From: Calothrix sp. NIES-4105
GTDB taxonomy: Bacteria > Cyanobacteriota > Cyanobacteriia > Cyanobacteriales > Nostocaceae
Direction of reading: 5' to 3'
Assembly: GCF_002368415.1 (NCBI RefSeq)
Contig: NZ_AP018290.1
Coordinates: 1,429,470-1,493,469 of the forward strand
DNA length: 64,000 nt
Shown here: positions 7,856-16,279 of the stretch, piece after piece
How the letters are laid out: each line of letters starts with the position of its first letter
Position numbering within the stretch: the first letter of the stretch is position 1
Notes under the pieces: model-generated
What the model was told of the DNA's origin: nothing
The model's database searches: none
The model's input: the letters and a program-made list of their open reading frames with translations, nothing else
Made by a program: the position numbers and the translations under genes

Positions 7856-10800
7856 ATGCTTAAAGCCCTTAAGCTTAACAAACGCTTGAAACAACAAAGG
7901 TTTTCTATTCTTACTCGCCACTTGTTTGTAAAGGTTTTCGCTGCTTATTTAACTTTATTTTTAATAGTGGCTCTACCTACTGTAAGCTATACCCAGACTA
8001 CTTCAGCTTCGCGGGATAAAGTTGTAACAGAAATAAAACAATTTGCGAAGAGGCATGTAGATACTGATAGTGCCTTGAAAACGGATTTTGTAGTCAAGTT
8101 GTATGAGAATAATAAAGTCGGGCTAACTTCTCCGGAAATTGCAACAATTTATGAAGATGAGTATACAAAGCTAAAGGAAGCTAAGAAATCTGACCTTGGG
8201 GAGCAAGTAAAAGATAATCTTCTTTGGGGTCTTCCTTGGTATATAGCTCTTGTTTTTTTAGTTTTGTTTTTATTCAAAGAAGCTTTGCAAAAATGGGTGA
8301 ATGCCCGTCTTGATGCAGTTGGTCGTTTTTTCTATAACAAGTTTGCTGGTAGCCGATTTTTCCGTGCAACTGCTCTACGGCATTATCAACAAGGATTAAT
8401 GCAGAAGTATAAGGATTTAAAAATTCCTTTTCGCCAAAAAGACAAACCGTTGGATATTTGCAAGGTATATGTTCCACTTAAAGTGACAGGCACCACAGAT
8501 ACAGAACAATTCGATGCAAAAAGCGCGGTCAATGATTACCGCCGATTGATGGTAAAAGGATCACCAGGTTCGGGAAAATCAATGCTGCTAAAGCATCTAG
8601 CTCTTAGTTATGCTCTCAATGAGTTGGATTTACCAGATAATCCTACACCAGTGTTACTAGAACTGCACCGACTCAGCGATGCCCAAAAGTCGATACAGCA
8701 GCACTTGACGGAAGCTTTCGAGCGGGATGATTTTCCCCAAGCTAGAGATTTTGTATCTCAAAGTTTAGAGCAAGGAACTTTGATGCTGTTGTTGGATGGC
8801 CTTGATGAAGTTAATAGTAAAGACCGCACGGGTGTAGTATTGCAAATTAAGGATTTATTGGATCAATATTCTAAATGTCGTGCTATTATTACTTGCCGCA
8901 CCGCAGTTTACAAAGGAGAATTTAACCAGGAAGTAAACCGAACGTTAGAGGTTGTGGAATTTAGCGACCAACAAGTTCGTTTGTTTTTGCATTCATGGCA
9001 ACCTGATATACCACGTGGGAAATCTATCGAGGAGCTTATGCTAACTTTGCGTGACCAACCGATGATTATGGCATTAGCACGCAATCCTTTAATGTTAACG
9101 ATTATTGCTTATCTATACACTGATACGCCTTTTGTACTACCTCATTCACGTGCAGAATTTTACCGTGAATCTACAGGAGTATTGCTTGATCAATGGAATC
9201 GAGAACATAATAATGCCAATATAGAACTACAACACAAGCGCTTAATACTTCAACACTTGGCTTTACATAATCAAGATACAGCCAATCAGTTGCAGCAAGA
9301 CCGTCGCAGTATAGATTATAAAACGGTTCTTTCTGAAGTTAGCAAGGTGCTGTCTTTTTTAAATTTACCATCTGAAAAGGTCGAAGAAATATTAGATGAA
9401 ATAGTCAAGCGTAGCGGTTTGTTGTTACAAATTGATGGTGGTAGTAAATATCAATTTGCTCATCTTACCTTACAGGAATATTTCGCTGCTGCGGAGTTGA
9501 TAGATAAAGCTGATGACTTGGTTAAGCGTTTTCAAGCTGACCCTGATGCTTGGCGCGAAACTATCAAATTATGGTGCGGTCTTGCTAATGACAGTACATT
9601 TGTCATTGGAGAAGTATACAAGAAAGACGAAATAACAGCTTTTGAATGTTTGGCAGATGCTAAAAAAGTAGACCCAGTATTAGCTCAAACTATTATTGAT
9701 CATTTTAAGGTGCGACTGGGGAGCGTACCAGACATAGCTCCGGCAGTTGAAGCAGCTTTTGCGGCAGTAGGTGCAGATCCTCGTTCTCGTCCGCGCGGTA
9801 AGGCAGTTTTGAAGTTTTTAGTTCAAACACTAACTACTAGCCAAGAACAAGCTCGTCGCACTGCTGCAGCTAATGCTTTGTCTCTAACAAATTTATCTAC
9901 CGCTGCTCAATTTCTTGCAAACTGCTACAATAATCGTCCAGAAGCGCACGAGCCATTAATCCGTATGGGCGACTTAGCGGTTCCAGCACTGGAGCCTTAT
10001 TTAAAAAATGGTTCAATCAAAGCAATGGATGACCTAGTTACTATTGGTACTCCCGACGCTGCCAAAGTCCTTGTACCCTTACTATGGCATCAAGATGAAA
10101 CAACTGCTACTGATGCAGCATGGCGCCTGGGAGCATTATTAAATAAGCCTAATGTGGAAAATGTACTGCGCGATTATAAATTAAAAGAAGGGGAACAACA
10201 AGCAACTGGGATGAATTGGGTTTGGCAACCTTTTAAAGAACCCGAAAATTCAGCCTTGCCACACATTGCTGGTAGGATAGCTTATTTAATTGCGAAATCC
10301 GAAGTTGATATAATTCCTCCAAAACAAATTTTCTTAGACCCGCGAGTTGTCGTTCCTTTATGCTCGATACAACTTGCAAATCAATTGAATCTTTCTGCTT
10401 TAAAAACAGAACAGCCAACATCAGGATTGGTGGACACATTAAAATCTTTATTTTCTTACTCACAAGATAAATCTTTTGTAGATATAGACTTTCAAGATGG
10501 CTCGAAGCGATATAAAGTAATTGAAGAAGCAGCGCTATTCTTAGCTGTAGCAAGCACTGAAATACCTAACTTATTTGATTTGCAAGCGTCTTTTATAAAG
10601 GAAATATTAGAAACTATCAAAGCAACCAAGAAATACTGTTATCTATGGACTGCTTTGCCACTGGGAATAAAGTTTGATTTATTAACCCGTTTTTTGACTC
10701 CACAAGTTGGTAAGCCAAAACAAAAAGACTGGATAAACATTTACAGACCAGTAAAATATCAATATAGTAAAAGTTGGCATTATCGCACACTAGTAGCTTT

Positions 10801-11347
10801 ATTCGTAGTTCTTGGTCTTATTAGTGTATTAAGTGTGAGCAATATAATTTTAAATTCATCTGTACTTTTTAGTTGGAGTAATGCGCTGATACCGCTGGCA
10901 ACTATATTGATAATAGGAATGAATTCTTGGTGCTTTTTATTAAATAATGATTCTTATAATGAATTACGCGAAGACGTTGATTTCATCGGGATACTTATCT
11001 TATTTGGCCCAATTGTTTTGCCTATAGGGCTGATAATAGATTTGTTTAACAAACAAAAATATTTTACTGATTTTTACGACTATATTTTAGTTCTTGGATT
11101 GACTTTTTTGTTTCCAGTCGAAGCATACTATGCAACTATCTTGATGCTAAAAAATATGCCACTAATATATGTGGTATTAATTTGGTTGACATGGATAGCA
11201 GCTGTTGGAATTTTGTGGCGGATAGCTCGAAAACTCCTACGTGAAGCACGAAATCCACTTACAGGCATCCTTGGCTCACGATTAAACAGCACTTCAAGTC
11301 ATCTCAAAAGCAAGAGCTTATTTCGCTTGCTCTCATTCTGGCTTTAA
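7856..11347 (+). CDS. membrane-bound NACHT NTPase with HEAT repeats (tandem copy 1)
   Basis: The 1163-residue STAND-type NTPase has, in order: a hydrophobic signal-anchor (about 23-48); a charged region; a second membrane segment (LPWYIALVFLVLFLF, about 125-141); a NACHT domain with Walker A GSPGSGKS (236-243) and Walker B LMLLLDGLDEV (about 309-319); the post-NACHT motif FAHLTLQEYFAA (about 535-546); HEAT-like repeats (about 640-770); and five or six C-terminal membrane segments (about 975-1140). NACHT proteins of this build sense ligands and oligomerise, and bacterial ones are often anti-phage. The C-terminal membrane block could be the effector or the anchor. The next gene is a 46-base-spaced duplicate of the whole unit. 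Nearest upstream genes are a toxin-antitoxin pair. A defence role is inferred, not shown. Confidence 0.85.
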   Translation: MLKALKLNKRLKQQRFSILTRHLFVKVFAAYLTLFLIVALPTVSYTQTTSASRDKVVTEIKQFAKRHVDTDSALKTDFVVKLYENNKVGLTSPEIATIYEDEYTKLKEAKKSDLGEQVKDNLLWGLPWYIALVFLVLFLFKEALQKWVNARLDAVGRFFYNKFAGSRFFRATALRHYQQGLMQKYKDLKIPFRQKDKPLDICKVYVPLKVTGTTDTEQFDAKSAVNDYRRLMVKGSPGSGKSMLLKHLALSYALNELDLPDNPTPVLLELHRLSDAQKSIQQHLTEAFERDDFPQARDFVSQSLEQGTLMLLLDGLDEVNSKDRTGVVLQIKDLLDQYSKCRAIITCRTAVYKGEFNQEVNRTLEVVEFSDQQVRLFLHSWQPDIPRGKSIEELMLTLRDQPMIMALARNPLMLTIIAYLYTDTPFVLPHSRAEFYRESTGVLLDQWNREHNNANIELQHKRLILQHLALHNQDTANQLQQDRRSIDYKTVLSEVSKVLSFLNLPSEKVEEILDEIVKRSGLLLQIDGGSKYQFAHLTLQEYFAAAELIDKADDLVKRFQADPDAWRETIKLWCGLANDSTFVIGEVYKKDEITAFECLADAKKVDPVLAQTIIDHFKVRLGSVPDIAPAVEAAFAAVGADPRSRPRGKAVLKFLVQTLTTSQEQARRTAAANALSLTNLSTAAQFLANCYNNRPEAHEPLIRMGDLAVPALEPYLKNGSIKAMDDLVTIGTPDAAKVLVPLLWHQDETTATDAAWRLGALLNKPNVENVLRDYKLKEGEQQATGMNWVWQPFKEPENSALPHIAGRIAYLIAKSEVDIIPPKQIFLDPRVVVPLCSIQLANQLNLSALKTEQPTSGLVDTLKSLFSYSQDKSFVDIDFQDGSKRYKVIEEAALFLAVASTEIPNLFDLQASFIKEILETIKATKKYCYLWTALPLGIKFDLLTRFLTPQVGKPKQKDWINIYRPVKYQYSKSWHYRTLVALFVVLGLISVLSVSNIILNSSVLFSWSNALIPLATILIIGMNSWCFLLNNDSYNELREDVDFIGILILFGPIVLPIGLIIDLFNKQKYFTDFYDYILVLGLTFLFPVEAYYATILMLKNMPLIYVVLIWLTWIAAVGILWRIARKLLREARNPLTGILGSRLNSTSSHLKSKSLFRLLSFWL

Positions 11348-11393
11348 ACTGATTTTTAGGCGATTTTAGCAATTATAGTAAGGTGAAACTACT
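11345..11393 (+). repeat. leader repeat, copy 2 (identical to 7807-11 kb upstream copy at 7807-7855)
   Basis: Same 49 bases as 7807-7855. Here they begin with the TAA stop codon of the first NACHT gene, so the duplication joined the end of one unit to the leader of the next. Confidence 0.8.
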
Positions 11394-14300
11394 ATGCTTA
11401 AAGCCCTTAAGCTTAACAAACGCTTGAAACAACAAAGGTTTTCTATTCTTACTCGCCACTTGTTTGTAAAGGTTTTCGCTGCTTATTTAACTTTATTTTT
11501 AATAGTGGCTCTACCTACTGTAAGCTATACTCAGACTACTTCAGCTTCGCGGGATAAAGTTGTAACAGAAATAAAACAATTTGCGAAGAGGCATGTAGAT
11601 ACTGATAGTGCCTTGAAAACAGGAGATGTAGTCAAGTTTTATGAGAATAATAAAGTCGGGCTAACTTCTCCGGAAATTGCAACAATTTATGAAGATGAGT
11701 ATACAAAGCTAAAGGAAGCTAAGAAATCTGACCTTGGGGAGCAAGTAAAAGATAATCTTCTTTGGGGTCTTCCTTGGTATATAGCTCTTGTTTTTTTAGT
11801 TTTGTTTTTATTCAAAGAAGCTTTGCAAAAATGGGTGAATGCCCGTCTTGATGCAGTTGGTCGTTTTTTCTATAACAAGTTTGCTGGTAGCCGATTTTTC
11901 CGTGCAACTGCTCTACGGCATTATCAACAAGGATTAATGCAGAAGTATAAGGATTTAAAAATTCCTTTTCGCCAAAACCGACCGTTGGATATTCGCGAAG
12001 TTTATGTTCCACTTAAGGTGACAGGCGCCACAGATACAGAACAATTCGATGCAAAAAGCGCGGTCAATGATTACCGCCGATTGATGGTAAAAGGATCACC
12101 AGGTTCAGGAAAATCCATGCTGCTAAAGCATCTAGCTCTTAGCTATGCTCTCAATAAATTGGATTTACCAGATAATCCGATACCAGTGTTATTAGAACTG
12201 CACCGACTTAGCGATGCCCAAAAGTCGATACAGCAGCACTTGACGGAAGCTTTCGAGCGGGATGATTTTCCCCAAGCTGGAGACTTTGTATCTCAAAGTT
12301 TAGAGCAAGGAACTTTGATGCTGTTGTTGGATGGTCTTGATGAAGTTAATAGTAAAGACCGCACGGGTGTAGTATCGCAAATTAAGGATTTATTGGATAA
12401 ATATTCTAAATGTCGTGCTATTATTACTTGCCGCACCGCAGTTTACAAAGGAGAATTTAACCAGGAAGTAGACCGAACGTTAGAGGTTGTGGAATTTAGC
12501 GACCAACAAGTTCGTTTGTTTTTGGGTTCGTGGCAACCTGATATGCCACCTGAAAAATCTATTGAGCAGCTTATGCTAACTTTGCGTGACCGACCGAGGA
12601 TTATGGCGTTGGCACGCAATCCTTTAATGTTAACGATTATTGCTTATCTATACACTGATACACCTTTTGTATTACCCCACTCACGTGCAGAATTTTACCG
12701 TGAATCTACAGGAGTATTGCTTAACCAATGGCATCAAGAACACAACCAATTTAAAGCACAACACAAGCAGTCAATACTCCAACACTTAGCTTTACACAAT
12801 CAAGATACAGCCAATCAGTTGCAGCAAGACCGTCGCAGTATAGATTATAAAACGGTTCTTTCTGAAGTTAGCAAGGTGCTGCCAGAATTAAATTTACAAC
12901 CTGAAAAAGTCGAAGAAATATTAAATGAAATAGTTGAACGTAGCGGTTTGTTGTTACAAATTGATGGTGGTAGTAAATATCAATTTGCTCATCTCACTTT
13001 GCAGGAATACTTCGCTGCTGCGGAATTGATAGATAAAGGTAATAACTTGGTTAATCGTTTTCAAGCTGACCCTGATGCTTGGCGCGAAACTATCAAATTA
13101 TGGTGCGGTCTTGCTAATGACAGTACATTTGTCATTGGAGAAGTATATAAGAAATACCAAAGAACAGCCTTTGAATGTTTGGCGGATGCACGAAAAGTAG
13201 ATCAAGCATTAGCTCAAAGAATTATCAATACTTTTAAGGTGCAACTGGGTTCATCGAACCAAGTCTCAGCGGTTGAAGCAGCTTTTGCGGCAGTAGCAGC
13301 AGATTCTCGTCCGCGCGGTCAGGAAGTTTTTAATTTTTTAGTTCAAACACTAGCTACTAGCCAAGAACCAGCTCGTCGCACTGCTGCAGCTAATGCTTTG
13401 TCTCTAACAAATTTATCTACCGCTGCTCGGTTTCTTGCAGACTGCTATGATAACTGTCCAGAAGCGCACGAGCCATTAATTCGCATGGGTGACTTAGCAG
13501 TTCCAGCACTGGCGCCTTATTTAAAAAATGGTTCAATCAAAGCAATGGATGACCTAGTTACTATTGGTACTCCCGACGCTGCCAAAGTCCTTGTACCCTT
13601 ACTATGGCATCAAGATGAAACAATTGCTACTGATGCAGCATGGCGCCTGGGAGCATTATTAAATAAACCTAATGCGGAAAATGTACTGCGCGATTATAAA
13701 CTAAAAGACGAGGAACGGAAAGCAGCTTGGATTGATTGGATTTGGCAACCTTTTAACGAACCCGAAAATTCAGCCTTGCCACAAATCGCTGGTAGAGTAG
13801 CTTATTTGATAGAGAAATGCGAAGTTGATAGAATTCCTGCAAAACAAATTTCCTTAGACCCGCGAGTTATCGTTCCTTTATGCTCGATACAACTTGCGGG
13901 TCAATTGAATCTTTCTGCTTTAAAAACAGAACAGCCAACATCAGGATTGGTGGACACATTAAAATCTTTATCTTCTTACTCAAAAGATAAATCTTTTCTA
14001 GATATAGACTCTCAAGATGGCTCGAAGCGATATAAAGTAATTGAAGAAGCAGCGCTATTCTTAGCTGTAGCAAGCGCTGAAATACCTAACTTATTTGATT
14101 TGCAAGCGTCTTTTGTGGAGGAAATATTACAAACTATCAAAATAAACACAAAATACCGTTCTTTATGGGCAGCTTTGCCACTGGAAATAAAGCTTAATTT
14201 ATTAACCCGTTTTTTAACTCCACAAGTTGATAAACCAGAACCAAGAGACTGGACAAATATTTATAGACCAGTAAAATATCAATTTGGTAACAGTTGGCAT

Positions 14301-14867
14301 TATCGCGCGCTAGTAGTCCTGTTTACAGCTATCTGTGTCATTGCTGTTTCAAGTATGGTGAGTATTATTTTAAATTCACCTGTACTTTTTAGCTGGATTA
14401 ATGCGCTGGTACTACTAGCAGCTATGTTGATAATAGGAATGAATTCTTGGTGCTTTTTATTCAAAAATGATATTTTCGATACCTGCCGCGAAGATGTTCA
14501 TAGTATGTTATTTATTATATTTAGTCCAATCGCTGTTACTATAATGTTAATATTAGATTTGCTTAAAAAAGAAAGAAATTTTATTGATTTATACGATTAC
14601 ATACTGGCTTTTGGATTTACTTTTTGGTTTCCTATTGAAGCATACTTTATGACTATAATAATGTTAAAATTTATTCTGCCAATACATGTGATATTAATTT
14701 GGTTGATATGGATAGCATCTGTCGGTATTTTGTGGTGGATAGCTCAAAAACGCCAGCGTGAAGCGCAAAATCCACTTACAGGTATCCTTGGTTCTCAATT
14801 AAGCGGTGCTTCATCAAATTATTTAAGAAGCAAGAGGTTGTTCCGCTCGTATAAATTTTGGCTTTAA
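11394..14867 (+). CDS. membrane-bound NACHT NTPase with HEAT repeats (tandem copy 2)
   Basis: The 1157-residue paralogue of the preceding gene has the same architecture and the same Walker A (GSPGSGKS) and Walker B (LLLDGLDEV). Similarity is uneven. The first ~190 residues are almost identical, also at DNA level apart from a cluster at KTDFVVKLY versus KTGDVVKFY. The NACHT core is very similar. The HEAT and C-terminal membrane parts carry many substitutions, for example FFSPIAVTIMLILDLLKKE here versus LFGPIVLPIGLIIDLFNKQ in copy 1. This suggests a recent duplication, or an older one with gene conversion of the N-terminal half while the sensing and membrane half diversified. It should be co-transcribed with copy 1. 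The two copies may respond to different triggers. Confidence 0.85.
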   Translation: MLKALKLNKRLKQQRFSILTRHLFVKVFAAYLTLFLIVALPTVSYTQTTSASRDKVVTEIKQFAKRHVDTDSALKTGDVVKFYENNKVGLTSPEIATIYEDEYTKLKEAKKSDLGEQVKDNLLWGLPWYIALVFLVLFLFKEALQKWVNARLDAVGRFFYNKFAGSRFFRATALRHYQQGLMQKYKDLKIPFRQNRPLDIREVYVPLKVTGATDTEQFDAKSAVNDYRRLMVKGSPGSGKSMLLKHLALSYALNKLDLPDNPIPVLLELHRLSDAQKSIQQHLTEAFERDDFPQAGDFVSQSLEQGTLMLLLDGLDEVNSKDRTGVVSQIKDLLDKYSKCRAIITCRTAVYKGEFNQEVDRTLEVVEFSDQQVRLFLGSWQPDMPPEKSIEQLMLTLRDRPRIMALARNPLMLTIIAYLYTDTPFVLPHSRAEFYRESTGVLLNQWHQEHNQFKAQHKQSILQHLALHNQDTANQLQQDRRSIDYKTVLSEVSKVLPELNLQPEKVEEILNEIVERSGLLLQIDGGSKYQFAHLTLQEYFAAAELIDKGNNLVNRFQADPDAWRETIKLWCGLANDSTFVIGEVYKKYQRTAFECLADARKVDQALAQRIINTFKVQLGSSNQVSAVEAAFAAVAADSRPRGQEVFNFLVQTLATSQEPARRTAAANALSLTNLSTAARFLADCYDNCPEAHEPLIRMGDLAVPALAPYLKNGSIKAMDDLVTIGTPDAAKVLVPLLWHQDETIATDAAWRLGALLNKPNAENVLRDYKLKDEERKAAWIDWIWQPFNEPENSALPQIAGRVAYLIEKCEVDRIPAKQISLDPRVIVPLCSIQLAGQLNLSALKTEQPTSGLVDTLKSLSSYSKDKSFLDIDSQDGSKRYKVIEEAALFLAVASAEIPNLFDLQASFVEEILQTIKINTKYRSLWAALPLEIKLNLLTRFLTPQVDKPEPRDWTNIYRPVKYQFGNSWHYRALVVLFTAICVIAVSSMVSIILNSPVLFSWINALVLLAAMLIIGMNSWCFLFKNDIFDTCREDVHSMLFIIFSPIAVTIMLILDLLKKERNFIDLYDYILAFGFTFWFPIEAYFMTIIMLKFILPIHVILIWLIWIASVGILWWIAQKRQREAQNPLTGILGSQLSGASSNYLRSKRLFRSYKFWL

Positions 14868-14931
14868 CTTGTTGGAGAAATAGCGCCGTTTTTTTACAAG
14901 AGACTGTTATTGTTACTACTGTACAGTAATA

Positions 14932-15076
14932 AGTATTCCCAAATGCGCTGTTCTTTCTGCATGAAATACTTAGCGGTGTTGTAACAATAGATTTAAATGA
15001 TTATCCTTTACCTCCACTTGCAAATTTTGAGTTTTTTGGTTTGGATGGTAAAGAAAGGTTGATAGCGCATTGAAAC
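14932..15076 (+). pseudogene. possible gene remnant
   Basis: One frame is open without an ATG for about 47 codons and reads like real protein (DLNDYPLPPLANFEFFGLDG near its end), stopping at TGA just before 15077. Stop codons lie directly upstream in the same frame. It looks like the C-terminal stub of a lost gene. I do not recognise the family. Confidence 0.3.
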
Positions 15077-15143
15077 ATGGTTGTCTAGTTGGTTGGAAGC
15101 GTTGCAACGAAGTATACAAAACCGAACTATTAACATCTGTCTT

Positions 15144-15166
15144 CCCCTCTCCTCGTAGGAGAGGGG
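15144..15166. repeat. GC-rich hairpin
   Basis: CCCCTCTCCT and AGGAGAGGGG form a perfect 10-bp stem with a 3-base loop, followed by GTTAGGGGAGAGG. This is a common type of cyanobacterial intergenic repeat. It could also terminate transcription from the NACHT operon, but no clean T-run follows the stem. Confidence 0.55.
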
Positions 15167-15309
15167 TTAGGGGAGAGGTTTTAAGAGCTTTCTCTAACTA
15201 AAGGAAGATGAATTAAGTCCAAATATACGTATTACGACTTATATAACTAAATTAGGAGAAACGTTTAAAATATTCAAGTAACAAAATTAGATTACAAGGA
15301 GCAATAATT

Positions 15310-15462
15310 ATGATAGGTATTCTTTGGGGCGTTGTTGTTGTATTAATAGCTTTTTGGGCAATAGGACTAGCGCTTAACCTTGTTGGAGGTTTAATTCATC
15401 TAGCATTAGTCTTAGCTATTACTATTGCTATTTATAATTTCTTCCAATCGCGCGATGTATAA
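15310..15462 (+). CDS. small lmo0937-type membrane protein
   Basis: The 50-residue protein starts at ATG 15310, with AAGGAG at 15296-15301 spaced eight bases ahead. Composition and order match the lmo0937/DUF5670 family: two hydrophobic helices (MIGILWGVVVVLIAFWAIG and HLALVLAITIAIYNF) joined by GGLIH, with a short polar tail FQSRDV. Such proteins are found in stress-induced sets in many bacteria, but the biochemical role is unknown. It lies 27 bases upstream of the SDR gene and may share its transcript. Confidence 0.75.
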   Translation: MIGILWGVVVVLIAFWAIGLALNLVGGLIHLALVLAITIAIYNFFQSRDV

Positions 15463-15489
15463 TACGATGTAAGTTTAAAATCATTAACA

Positions 15490-16251
15490 ATGAGCCAAAC
15501 GATTATAGTTACGGGTGGCGCCCAAGGTATTGGCAAATGTACTAGTCAACATTTGTTAAAGAACGGTTATAATGTCGTAATTGCAGATGTTGATGTTGAA
15601 GCAGTTAAAGAATGTCTACAAGAGTTTAATGAGTTTCAAGAGCGTTTATTAGTCATTGAAACTGATACTTCTCAAGAAGAATCAGTGAAAAAATGTGTTA
15701 AAGATACAATAAATAAATTCCAACACATTTATGGATTAGTTAATAATGCTGCTATTTCTAATCCTAATAATGCACCAGTAGAAGATTTATTATTAGAAGA
15801 TTGGCACAAGGTTATAGAAACTAATTTGACAGGCTATTTTTTAATGGCAAAGTACACTGTACCCCACTTGCGTCAATCAAAAGGCACCATTATTAATATA
15901 GCCTCAACTCGCGCGTTGCAGTCTGAGCCACATACAGAAGCTTATGTTGCTTCCAAAGGGGGAGTTGTTGCACTTACCCACGCTTTAGCTATAAGTCTTG
16001 GTTCGGATATTCGAGTTAATTGTATTAGTCCAGGTTGGATAGATGTTACTCAATGGCGCAAATTAAGTTTAAAAAAGGAATCTGATGTCAGAGACATTGA
16101 TAACCAGCAACATCCTTCTGGTAGAGTTGGAAAACCAGAAGATATTGCTTCTATGATTGAATATTTAATTAGTGACGCAGCGTCGTTTATTACTGGACAA
16201 AATTTTATCGTAGATGGCGGTATGACTAAAAAGATGATTTACGAAGAATAA
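15490..16251 (+). CDS. short-chain dehydrogenase/reductase (SDR)
   Basis: The 253-residue classical SDR has the nucleotide-binding motif TGGAQGIG at 8-15 and the structural NNAA motif in LVNNAAIS (about 79-86). The catalytic Tyr-x-x-x-Lys is in AYVASKGG (about 152-156), with the catalytic Ser upstream in NIASTRA. The C-terminal INGFVDGG-type end appears as ITGQNFIVDGGMTKK. Asp32 after the second strand (VVIADVD) favours NAD(H) over NADP(H). The substrate cannot be told; close relatives include glucose/sugar and 3-oxoacyl reductases. The start lacks a visible ribosome site and lies 27 bases after the small membrane protein gene. The giant membrane protein gene converges from the other side. 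Confidence 0.9.
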   Translation: MSQTIIVTGGAQGIGKCTSQHLLKNGYNVVIADVDVEAVKECLQEFNEFQERLLVIETDTSQEESVKKCVKDTINKFQHIYGLVNNAAISNPNNAPVEDLLLEDWHKVIETNLTGYFLMAKYTVPHLRQSKGTIINIASTRALQSEPHTEAYVASKGGVVALTHALAISLGSDIRVNCISPGWIDVTQWRKLSLKKESDVRDIDNQQHPSGRVGKPEDIASMIEYLISDAASFITGQNFIVDGGMTKKMIYEE

Positions 16252-16279
16252 TTAATTGTCCTGTTAAACGCGCGCTGTA

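Noticed and set aside
10233-10553. Antisense open frames within the two NACHT genes
   Set aside because: They occur at equivalent positions in both copies only because the genes are duplicates, and their sequence is unlike protein.
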